Below, piece after piece: positions 9,413 to 16,343 of a DNA stretch of 64,000 nt. The notes beneath the pieces were generated by a model, which was not told the DNA's origin, searched no databases, and saw only the letters and a program-made list of their open reading frames with translations. Origin of the DNA: a virus; IMG/VR virus record IMGVR_UViG_3300048592_000967, positions 1-64,000 of that record; one strand, written 5' to 3'. The position numbers and the translations under genes were made by a program. Numbering within the stretch: the stretch's first letter is position 1; each line of letters starts with the position of its first letter.

Positions 9413-10053
9413 TGTTTCTGACCCCTCTTTCGCAATGGCTTTGCAGACCGAGCTGCCAGTGGCCCTGGTCCCGCCTGAACCTGTTCCAGAGCCTGAGCTG
9501 GGAACTCGACGACCTTGTTCTGTTCGACAAGGCGGGCAATGGCGGCCAGAAGTTCGCGGTGGCGCTCCTCGGCGCGCGCTTCCGCGGCCTGCAAGAAAGC
9601 AAGAGTTGGGCTTACCTCTGGTGATGTAACGTGTTCCAGCGAATCCTTCTCTGGGGGCACTTCAAGATTCGTTTCGCCGGGCTCACCGATACTCGCACCT
9701 GTTGCTGCTTCCCAAGCGTGAATTTCGTCCGCTGAGGGAGTTAGCTTTCCAGTCTCCCAACCTTCAATAGTCCCGAGATCAACGCCGCAGTAATCTGCCA
9801 TATCTTGGGTGCTGACTCGACTTTGCTTCCTTACCGTAGCCAAACGCTCTGCAACAACGTTGTCGTCCACAAACCAACTGACTGGTTTCTCCAGAATTTG
9901 CGCCACCTCTACCACCCGATCAAGCGGCGGGGTGCGCCTTCCTGCTTCCCAATCCTTCACCGTCTGGGTAGAGCCATCAAGGAATGAAGCCAGTTGCGAT
10001 TGAGTCAAACCAGCCATTTTCCTGGCTATTTTCAACTTTTCACCAAAGGTCAT
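9409..10053 (-). CDS. Helper-phage repressor with two XRE helix-turn-helix domains
   Basis: A 214-residue protein. The ATG at 10053 is preceded by GGAGG at good spacing. Two XRE-type HTH units are visible: residues about 5-55 (LTQSQLASFLDGSTQTVKDW) and 60-115 (VSTQDMADYCGVDLGTIEGW). A helical, Ala-rich segment and basic tail follow. It is divergent from a cro-like gene, and the space between holds repeated TTTGCAA motifs, so it is the likely lysogeny repressor. There is no LexA-type self-cleavage domain, which fits control by the ImmA-like peptidase at 6037-6627. Confidence 0.75.
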   Translation of the reverse strand: MTFGEKLKIARKMAGLTQSQLASFLDGSTQTVKDWEAGRRTPPLDRVVEVAQILEKPVSWFVDDNVVAERLATVRKQSRVSTQDMADYCGVDLGTIEGWETGKLTPSADEIHAWEAATGASIGEPGETNLEVPPEKDSLEHVTSPEVSPTLAFLQAAEARAEERHRELLAAIARLVEQNKVVEFPAQALEQVQAGPGPLAARSAKPLRKRGQKQ

Positions 10054-10073
10054 GACGCCTCCGAGGATATCAA

Positions 10074-10124
10074 ACTGCAAACCCTCTTGACAGGGTAGAG
10101 ATTTGCAACCTAATATGGGTTTGC
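10074..10124 (+). promoter_or_regulatory. Rightward early promoter and operators, leaderless cro transcript
   Basis: TTGACA (10087-10092), 18-base spacer and TAATAT (10111-10116) form a good sigma-70 promoter. The predicted transcription start falls about 2-4 bases before the ATG at 10126, so the cro-like mRNA would be essentially leaderless. Three TGCAA-type repeats (about 10075, 10102 and 10119; ACTGCAAACC, ATTTGCAACC, GTTTGCAATG) surround the promoter and are candidate repressor/Cro operators. Confidence 0.6.
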
Positions 10125-10125
10125 A

Positions 10126-10377
10126 ATGAGCAACCCAAGATTATGGTTAAAGTCGGCTCGTGAAGCCGCAGGATTCAAGACTCAACGCGAGTTCGCCGAG
10201 CGAATAGGCGCATCGGAACCCGTTGTCTCCCAATGGGAAAACGGTCACCGTACGCCAAGCTATGTGAAGATCCTTGCGATCGTCGAATTGCTTGGCCCCG
10301 AGATTCATCAGCAATTCGCCGCAGAAGTTAGGCACACGCGATCACTGGCCACAGACCTTCCGGAAGAGGTGGCGTGA
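10126..10377 (+). CDS. Cro-like XRE regulator
   Basis: An 83-residue protein that is nearly all helix-turn-helix (KTQREFAERIGASEPVVSQW at about residues 18-37). It is divergent from the repressor and first gene of the rightward early operon. By analogy with lambdoid switches it would shut off the repressor and set lytic commitment. There is no SD sequence before the ATG, consistent with leaderless translation. The stop overlaps the next gene (GTGATG). Confidence 0.75.
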   Translation: MSNPRLWLKSAREAAGFKTQREFAERIGASEPVVSQWENGHRTPSYVKILAIVELLGPEIHQQFAAEVRHTRSLATDLPEEVA

Positions 10378-10952
10378 TGCTGATTTGCACTTCCTTGTAT
10401 GACTTGAGCCAAGTAGTCCCAGTCACCCAAGAGTTCGACAACACTGGCAGCCTCTCAGTTGCCGACGCAGTCGAATCACTTGGCAGTCCTAAACCTAGGA
10501 CTTGGCTCAAAGAGCTTCGTGTCAACCGTGGCCTGAGCCAAAAGCAACTGAGCCAGATGGTCGGACTCTCGAGCGATGTAGCTGTGCTGTATTGGGAGTC
10601 TGGGCAAAGCCGGCCACCCTACGACAAGATGCTCAAACTCTCGGACATTTTTGGCTCTGAGGTCCTAGAACATTTTGCCAATGAGGTTCGCGCCAAAAAT
10701 TCGCGGGCCACAGACTTGAGCCAAGTCCCAGTTGAGACTCGCTCCGTGATGGAATTTGTCGGAGCCAGGATTCGTCAGGCCCGACGGGAGAGCCATTGGA
10801 CTTTGGAGACCCTATCCAACCATCTGGGGGTCACAAAGTCATCCATCGCACTGTGGGAGACCGGCAAGAATCGGATAGAGATTGACAGGCTCCCCAAGTT
10901 GGCCTCTGCACTCAATAAGCCCCTTGGTTGGTTCTTCCAGGAGGGCGCATGA
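10377..10952 (+). CDS. Double-HTH XRE regulator
   Basis: A 191-residue protein with two XRE domains: LSQKQLSQMVGLSSDVAVLY near residue 55 and LETLSNHLGVTKSSIALW near residue 140. ATG 10377 overlaps the cro-like stop; GTG 10374 is an alternative. The two-domain layout mirrors the repressor at 9409-10053, so the two may be paralogues. Probably a second early transcription regulator. Confidence 0.7.
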   Translation: MLICTSLYDLSQVVPVTQEFDNTGSLSVADAVESLGSPKPRTWLKELRVNRGLSQKQLSQMVGLSSDVAVLYWESGQSRPPYDKMLKLSDIFGSEVLEHFANEVRAKNSRATDLSQVPVETRSVMEFVGARIRQARRESHWTLETLSNHLGVTKSSIALWETGKNRIEIDRLPKLASALNKPLGWFFQEGA

Positions 10953-11308
10953 GGCTCACCGGCGGTCAAGCCCGGCGAGCGATGGCAGCGGAAGAGTGGC
11001 AGTTTGAGGTCAAGCTCATCACGCCCACGCCCGAGAAGGAAAGACATATCATTCAGGCCCTGGTCAAGTTCATGGCCCCCGGCATCGCTGCCATCGCCAG
11101 AGAGCGGGGCCTGACCAATGCCCTTCCCCCCGAGGAGTTCGCTCGACGTCACAAGCTGATGGTCGACTACTACATGGCCAACCCACAGGCCACCTCCGTT
11201 CCTCCAGAGTTGCTGGCTGCACAAGCCCAACCGGACACCACTGACGCTAACACGACGCTGGTGACCGCAGATCAACCCAAAACAGAAAGTCGAGGAAATG
11301 CCGGATGA
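10949..11308 (+). CDS. Conserved small protein shared with the satellite
   Basis: A 119-residue protein whose ATG overlaps the previous stop. Residues about 13-90 are almost identical to the products of 45768-46061 and 62690-62983, and about 230 bases match at high identity. The core contains EFARRHKLMVDYYMANP. No family recognised. Presence in the same relative position (after regulatory genes) in both helper and satellite suggests a shared regulatory or antitermination role, or recent exchange. Confidence 0.6.
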   Translation: MRLTGGQARRAMAAEEWQFEVKLITPTPEKERHIIQALVKFMAPGIAAIARERGLTNALPPEEFARRHKLMVDYYMANPQATSVPPELLAAQAQPDTTDANTTLVTADQPKTESRGNAG

Positions 11309-11538
11309 AAATCAAGAAACTCCCCCAACTGCAGAGCCACGGAGGCGGTCGACCCCACGCTGCCGCGCCCGTGTTCGAGGTCAGTGAAACCGTCATGGAC
11401 GCCCAGAGCTGCCTGATGGATTTGCGGGCCGCCTTCAACTCCCTGATGGACCAGGCGCAACAAAAATTGCGTGAGGCGCAACAGGCGATGATGGAAATCT
11501 CACGCGTGGCCAACGGCCCGAAGGTGCGGGTGGCGTGA
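11305..11538 (+). CDS. Small helical protein
   Basis: A 77-residue protein coupled by ATGA to the previous gene. The N-terminus is basic and the second half helical (AFNSLMDQAQQKLREAQQAM). No family recognised. Confidence 0.45.
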   Translation: MKIKKLPQLQSHGGGRPHAAAPVFEVSETVMDAQSCLMDLRAAFNSLMDQAQQKLREAQQAMMEISRVANGPKVRVA

Positions 11539-11726
11539 TGTCGGCACTCGTTGTTTGCGAGCTGAGCCCCGGTGGGCGGCGGGCTATCCCCCCGCACCGG
11601 GTTCAACTCCCGGAAAGCTCATTTATTCGCGACTTCATCGCCGGCTGGATTGCGGGCTCGCTTTGCTGGGGCCCTGTGGTTCTGGTGGAGCTGGCCCGCG
11701 CCTGGTGGCCGGGAGGTGGACTGTGA
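11538..11726 (+). CDS. Small protein with one membrane segment
   Basis: A 62-residue protein (ATG 11538, overlapping TGATG). It has one hydrophobic segment in the C-terminal half (FIAGWIAGSLCWGPVVLVEL). Overlaps the next GTG start. Function unknown. Confidence 0.4.
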   Translation: MSALVVCELSPGGRRAIPPHRVQLPESSFIRDFIAGWIAGSLCWGPVVLVELARAWWPGGGL

Positions 11727-11920
11727 ACGCCTACTACGACTGCGCTTCGGTCGGCCCGGTTGCTTACGAACTGTCCAGAGTCGACGACAAGATCAAGGTC
11801 ATCTTCCAGCAGAAGGATGGCCCCATGGGCTTCCGCTTGTTGCTCACCGAACAGGAAGCGGTACACCTCGGACGTCACCTGCTCTTGTTGTCCACCTTGC
11901 TCCCCGGGGACATTGAGTAA
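11723..11920 (+). CDS. Small hypothetical protein
   Basis: A 65-residue protein with GTG start and GGGAGGTGG as ribosome site 6-8 bases upstream. Beta-rich N-terminus and Leu-rich end. It ends in a TAATG overlap with the next gene. No family recognised. Confidence 0.45.
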   Translation: MNAYYDCASVGPVAYELSRVDDKIKVIFQQKDGPMGFRLLLTEQEAVHLGRHLLLLSTLLPGDIE

Positions 11921-12282
11921 TGGGCCGGCCACGCGACCCCATGTATCCCGTGATGATGGACAACCTGGAGCGACTGGTGCGCTCCTGGGAAAGTCGCTAC
12001 AACCTGATCCCACGGCCTCGCGACGTCCTCAAGGAGTGGCGGGCCCAGGGGAAAGACCACACCAAAATGCAGGCCCACTACTGGCTGCGTCAACTGCACG
12101 AGAGCGGCCGCATCGATGACGTGCTGGCCCGCTGCCCGATGGCTCCCAGGAGCCGGCGCAAGCTCGAAAGCGTGACCAACCCCCAACCAGTCGCCAAGCG
12201 GGTGCGAGACAACAGCCACACCGGCCGGTGCACCCCGGAGATGGCGCGCAAGATTATGGACCTGTTGCTGGAGATCGCATGA
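11920..12282 (+). CDS. Small DNA-binding-like protein
   Basis: A 120-residue basic protein. The segment RPRDVLKEWRAQGKDHTKMQ and the Arg/Lys-rich middle resemble a winged or simple HTH, but I cannot assign a family. Overlapping neighbours on both sides place it in the early operon. Confidence 0.45.
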   Translation: MGRPRDPMYPVMMDNLERLVRSWESRYNLIPRPRDVLKEWRAQGKDHTKMQAHYWLRQLHESGRIDDVLARCPMAPRSRRKLESVTNPQPVAKRVRDNSHTGRCTPEMARKIMDLLLEIA

Positions 12283-12467
12283 GCGACGTGCTGGCAACCT
12301 ACCGCGGACAACTGAAAGCTCTGGCTGAAGAGGCCTTCGCCAGGTGCAACGGCATCGATCCTGAGCTGGGACCCTCGACCGGTCCCGAGATTATGCGCAC
12401 CGCCAGGGCCCACGCTCTCTATGAGGCGTTGGCTCTGCTCGACGAAGTTCGCGTCAAAGCCCACTGA
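12279..12467 (+). CDS. Small hypothetical protein
   Basis: A 62-residue, mainly helical acidic protein, ATGA-coupled to its neighbour. It resembles the small early proteins of many siphophages that act on host targets, but nothing specific can be said. Confidence 0.45.
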   Translation: MSDVLATYRGQLKALAEEAFARCNGIDPELGPSTGPEIMRTARAHALYEALALLDEVRVKAH

Positions 12468-12784
12468 TGCACTGGGAAGCGCTCATAGAGACCCTCTGTG
12501 CGACCATCATTCGGCTCGACCAGATGGTGAAGCAGGTCCAGCAACTGCGCAGCGACGAGGGCCAGACCGTGCTGGTATCGCTTCGAGTGGTCGCCTACCT
12601 CAACGACCAGGATTGCTATCCGACCGCCATGGTCGACCACTGCCCTCCCGATGTGGCCGCTCAGGTTCAGGCCCTGGCTGCCAAGTGTCCTTGCCTGATC
12701 GAGTGCTGGCCCCGCTACCGTATCACCCAGCTGGGCCGGCAGATGCTACGAGACAGGAGCGCTATCCACCATGAATTGGATTGA
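12467..12784 (+). CDS. Hypothetical early protein
   Basis: A 105-residue protein with three Cys (DHCPPD, KCPCLIEC). The C-terminus (YRITQLGRQMLRDRS) reads like the end of a winged-helix domain, so a DNA-binding role is possible. No family recognised. Confidence 0.45.
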   Translation: MHWEALIETLCATIIRLDQMVKQVQQLRSDEGQTVLVSLRVVAYLNDQDCYPTAMVDHCPPDVAAQVQALAAKCPCLIECWPRYRITQLGRQMLRDRSAIHHELD

Positions 12785-13067
12785 CCCTATCGAGGAAGCC
12801 AATGGCGTCCTCCGAGACATGGCCGTGCGAGAGTTGGAGTTCATCAACTTCTTGCTGTCCAAGCAGATGGTCAGCGGCCCCTGGTCGGCCGGGACTCTGG
12901 CGCTGATGAACCTCATCCGCGCCTGCATTCACTTCGCGCCCGTCGACCTGATGCTCGAGGCTCTCCTGGAGGCCCGTGAGTGCTACAAGCTGGCCTCGTC
13001 GGGCCAGCAGTTCGAACTGGACGTATTGGCGGACATCGCTCGCACCGCTCTGGAGGTGCGCAAGTGA
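12771..13067 (+). CDS. Hypothetical helical early protein
   Basis: A 98-residue acidic, helical protein. The start overlaps its upstream neighbour by 14 bases and it is followed by a GTG-coupled gene. No family recognised. Confidence 0.45.
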   Translation: MNWIDPIEEANGVLRDMAVRELEFINFLLSKQMVSGPWSAGTLALMNLIRACIHFAPVDLMLEALLEARECYKLASSGQQFELDVLADIARTALEVRK

Positions 13068-13219
13068 GCAACGAGCTGCGCCAAACGCTACTCCGCCAGA
13101 TTGAGCAACTGCGCACCGACCTCCGCTACTACGAAGGCGCTGTCACGCGCACCCAGGCCCGCATTCGTGCACTGGAGGCCGAGCTCGAGCAGCAAGCCCC
13201 GGAGGTCGCTGCTCCGTGA
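13064..13219 (+). CDS. Small coiled-coil protein
   Basis: A 51-residue protein with GTG start overlapping the previous stop. Almost the whole sequence is a coiled coil (LLRQIEQLRTDLRYYEGAV). Function unknown. Confidence 0.45.
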   Translation: MSNELRQTLLRQIEQLRTDLRYYEGAVTRTQARIRALEAELEQQAPEVAAP

Positions 13220-13389
13220 AGCGCTACGTGATCGACATACCAGCCACGCCAAAGCAACTCGAGCAGCTTCGCGCCCGCAAACGCTACTGCCAGGCTTTCC
13301 GGCTACGCCGGCGCGACCGCATTCGTGAGGCTATGGCGGCAATGATGCAACCCCCTGAAAACGGTTCAGACCCGGGCAGTGGCCTCTAG
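13216..13389 (+). CDS. Small basic protein, 57 aa
   Basis: GTG start overlapping the previous stop. A highly Arg-rich middle (ARKRYCQAF, RLRRRDRIREA) suggests nucleic-acid binding. Last gene before a 94-base gap. Confidence 0.4.
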   Translation: MKRYVIDIPATPKQLEQLRARKRYCQAFRLRRRDRIREAMAAMMQPPENGSDPGSGL

Positions 13390-13483
13390 CGGGGATCGCC
13401 CCCAATCACCAGCCTGCACGCCTGATCGGGCCCGATCTCCGCTTGAGGCCACACCCACCACCCCACCATACCACGGAGCAAAC

Positions 13484-14284
13484 ATGAAGAAGCCCAGCAA
13501 CCAAGAGACACCTGAAGTCAAGCCGATCCCAGAGACTGCTACCCCTGACGTTCGCACTATCGGCGAGCGCTTCAATGCCATCAAGGGGCGGTTGCAAACC
13601 GGGTGCATCACGAAGAACGGCTCAAAAATCATCTTCGGCAACAAGATTGACTTCGTGATGTCAGACGACCTGATGGAGTTGGTGCGCGGGTTGCTGGCCG
13701 ACGAGGGCCTGGACGTCGACTGCTCCATGCATCCTCGCTTTCCACCCAAAGAGATCCAGGTCAAAACGGCCAAAGGCATGCGGCTAGAGTGGCAATGTTG
13801 GTTCGTCATCACGACCACCTGCCCGGGCCCCGGTGGCCAGGAGTATCGCCAGCGCCGCTGGTGGTGCGCCCAGGACGCGGATACAACCATTGCCGGCACA
13901 CTGGCTTTCAAGGCATACCTTTTGAAGAGGCTGCAGCTTTCCGGCGGCAATGGCGACGGAATCGACCTTGGGGCAGTCGAGGCGCTGCCTCAAGCCGAAA
14001 AGCCCTGGAACAAGAACCTCAGCGTCACCCCTGAAAACGGCGCCAAGCAACCCAAGGCGACCGGAGCTAAGGGGCCAAGCAAGCCCGATGAAAAAGAGCC
14101 CAAGCCTAACGACCCGGCACCGGAAGACGAGGTAAAAGCGCTCTGGAAGATTTGGTGCGAGACCTTTGGCAACGAGGCGAAGGTAGCCTGGCAAAAGGCC
14201 TTCCCGAAAATCACCACCCTGAACGGCATGAGTAACGCTGCCGTGCAAGCGGTCTGGACCCACCTGGCGGAACGCGACAAATGA
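13484..14284 (+). CDS. ERF-family single-strand annealing protein
   Basis: A 266-residue protein, ATG at 13484. The N-terminal about 150 residues have the ERF layout: a helical start, a beta core (MRLEWQCWFVITTTCPG) and the signature near residue 130 (DADTTIAGTLAFKAYLLKRL). A Lys/Pro-rich linker and a small C-terminal helical domain follow. ERF proteins anneal complementary ssDNA in phage recombination. The coupled exonuclease downstream and the SSB complete a typical recombination set. Confidence 0.75.
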   Translation: MKKPSNQETPEVKPIPETATPDVRTIGERFNAIKGRLQTGCITKNGSKIIFGNKIDFVMSDDLMELVRGLLADEGLDVDCSMHPRFPPKEIQVKTAKGMRLEWQCWFVITTTCPGPGGQEYRQRRWWCAQDADTTIAGTLAFKAYLLKRLQLSGGNGDGIDLGAVEALPQAEKPWNKNLSVTPENGAKQPKATGAKGPSKPDEKEPKPNDPAPEDEVKALWKIWCETFGNEAKVAWQKAFPKITTLNGMSNAAVQAVWTHLAERDK

Positions 14285-15759
14285 CCGCCGAGCCTTATGA
14301 CCCTCTGAACATCGCCGCCGAACTGGATGCCCTCGAACTCGAGGCCAGGACCAACTTTGCAGCCCCCAGCGTGCTCGACAAACCCGAGCTGAGGATCCTC
14401 TCAAACTACAAGCGCTGGGCGCCTGAGATTACACCCCAACCCGAGTTCGGCGCTGACCTGCAGAAGTGGATCGACGAGCACTTCGCCGGCGACGTTAGGG
14501 CCCTGGCCGCTGAGATTGAGACTTCGGTCGACACCGTCCGGAAGTGGATTGCCGGCCAGGTGCCCAACCGACCGAAGCAAGAGGCGCTGCGCCGTGCAGG
14601 CTATCGCGGAGACTTTTGGCCGCGCAAGTGGTCCCAGAGCCAGTTCGTTCGGTCTGAGCTGGTAAAGGTCCGCAACAAGAACTGGAAGCCTGGCGATTGG
14701 GAAGGCCGAGAATACAAGGAGAAGTATTGCGTCGTTGCGCGCATCGAGCGCAACGAGTTCACCGGCCGCGGTAAAAGCCGGGTCAGTCGGCGGGTGGTCG
14801 AAGAGGTGGAGCTGCTCTTCCCGACCCGGGTCAGCGACGTGGCCAAAGTCATCTCCAATGATGAGGCCCTATGCGACTGGACCGGGGGCCAGACCCTTAC
14901 CCACGCCCTGGGCGAGCCCGTCCTCCGAGGTAAAGCCTACTCCAAGGAGGGCGTCCTCGAGCCGGTCGAAATCCGGGGGACCTGGCGCAAGATCGAGGCC
15001 TGGACGCGCAAATGCCTGACGCACGAAATCACCATCGACCACGAGAAGTCGATCCTCAAGCCAATGGAGCCCTACTCGAGCCGAGAACTGCTCGATGCCC
15101 ACAAGCAAGCTTACCTGGACCGCTACAAGACGCGGGACCGCGCAGGTGAGCTGGGCACCCGGGCTCACAAGCTGGGACACGCATGGCTGAAGTTTCACGA
15201 GTATCAGCATAGGGACGAGTCTGGCCGTGTGCTCGTAGAGCGCATCCTCGCGCCTCACTGGTTCTGGTATCCCGAGAGCGACTCATCGGAGCTCTATGAA
15301 TGGGAACTGGAATGGGAGCCCCCCGAGGTAATTCAGGCACTGCTGAACCTCGAGGAGTTCATCGCGCAGAACGAGCTCGAGATCGTGGCCACCGAGTTGC
15401 TGCTGGCCGACATGGTCCACGGAGTCGCCGGAGCCTGTGACTGCATCGCCCGGGACAAGTTTGGCAACCTTGTCTTCCTGGACTGGAAGACCTCGGGGGG
15501 TGTCTACCCCACGATGTTCCTGCAAATCACCTGGTATGCCCGACTCTACTGGCTTTGCTACCGAGTGATGCCCGCACGCGCCTACATCATTCGACTGGAC
15601 AAGCTCACTGCGCGAGTCGACCGCATTCCGGTCTTTGAGGACGGGCTTGAACGCCAGGAGCATCTCGAGGCGGCAATCCACGCCGTGCACCTATATCGCT
15701 GGAACAAGGGCGTCGAGGCCAAACTCGATGCCATCAGGTTGGAGGTTGAAAATGGCTGA
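14281..15759 (+). CDS. PD-(D/E)XK exonuclease with N-terminal HTH
   Basis: A 492-residue protein, ATGA-coupled to the ERF gene. Residues about 60-110 hold a possible HTH (DVRALAAEIETSVDTVRKWI). The C-terminal half has the RecB/Cas4-like nuclease core: GTRAHKLGHAW, a Glu in ATE, then D of GACDCI and DWKTS, and the downstream Q-x-x-x-Y (LQITWYARLY). It would resect double-strand ends and hand ssDNA to ERF. The added HTH is less common for phage exonucleases. Confidence 0.75.
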   Translation: MTAEPYDPLNIAAELDALELEARTNFAAPSVLDKPELRILSNYKRWAPEITPQPEFGADLQKWIDEHFAGDVRALAAEIETSVDTVRKWIAGQVPNRPKQEALRRAGYRGDFWPRKWSQSQFVRSELVKVRNKNWKPGDWEGREYKEKYCVVARIERNEFTGRGKSRVSRRVVEEVELLFPTRVSDVAKVISNDEALCDWTGGQTLTHALGEPVLRGKAYSKEGVLEPVEIRGTWRKIEAWTRKCLTHEITIDHEKSILKPMEPYSSRELLDAHKQAYLDRYKTRDRAGELGTRAHKLGHAWLKFHEYQHRDESGRVLVERILAPHWFWYPESDSSELYEWELEWEPPEVIQALLNLEEFIAQNELEIVATELLLADMVHGVAGACDCIARDKFGNLVFLDWKTSGGVYPTMFLQITWYARLYWLCYRVMPARAYIIRLDKLTARVDRIPVFEDGLERQEHLEAAIHAVHLYRWNKGVEAKLDAIRLEVENG

Positions 15760-16192
15760 TCAGAACAACTTCGTTTGCACCGGGCGCCTCGGCAACGACC
15801 CCGAGCTGAAATACACCCAGGCCGGAAAGGCAATGTGCACACTCTCCGTTGCCATTGGGGGCTACAACAACGACACGCTGTGGATGCGTGCCAAGTGCTG
15901 GGAAAAGACGGCAGAAATCGCCAACCAGTATCTTAAGAAGGGCTCCCGAGTCGCACTGTCTGGCCGACTGTCCGAAAACGAATGGCAAGGTCAGGACGGC
16001 ACCACACACCGCCGTACAGAGCTGAACGTGCGCGATCTCACGCTGCTCGACCCCAAAGCTGAGGGCCAGGGCCAGAACAACCAGCCGCGGCGAGCCAGCC
16101 AACAACCGCAGAAGAACCGTAGTCAGCAAAACTTGGGCTGGGGCTCAGCCGACAACTTGGATGACGTGGACGTCGATGAAATCCCGTTCTGA
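15752..16192 (+). CDS. ssb: Single-stranded DNA-binding protein
   Basis: A 146-residue protein with an OB-fold signature at the N-terminus (NFVCTGRLGNDPELKYT), a Gln/Asn-rich linker and the acidic tip DVDEIPF, which recruits partner proteins in bacterial SSBs. The start overlaps the exonuclease stop. Role: protection of ssDNA in phage replication and recombination. Confidence 0.9.
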   Translation: MADQNNFVCTGRLGNDPELKYTQAGKAMCTLSVAIGGYNNDTLWMRAKCWEKTAEIANQYLKKGSRVALSGRLSENEWQGQDGTTHRRTELNVRDLTLLDPKAEGQGQNNQPRRASQQPQKNRSQQNLGWGSADNLDDVDVDEIPF

Positions 16193-16343
16193 GCGCAGCT
16201 TGAACTGCTCGATTTGCGGCGCCGCCTTCCTGCTGCGTGCCCAGGCTTTCCTGTGTCCTGACTGCGCAGCTCGGGAGTGGCCAGCAGTGCCTCGGGCAGC
16301 AGCCAGTGAGCCGAGGCCCGGCGCATACGGTGCAAAGCGATGA
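16176..16343 (+). CDS. Small zinc-ribbon protein
   Basis: A 55-residue protein with two Cys pairs (CSICGA ... CPDCA), overlapping the SSB tail and the methyltransferase start. ATG 16176 is preferred; 16161 is possible. Function unknown. Confidence 0.5.
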   Translation: MKSRSERSLNCSICGAAFLLRAQAFLCPDCAAREWPAVPRAAASEPRPGAYGAKR

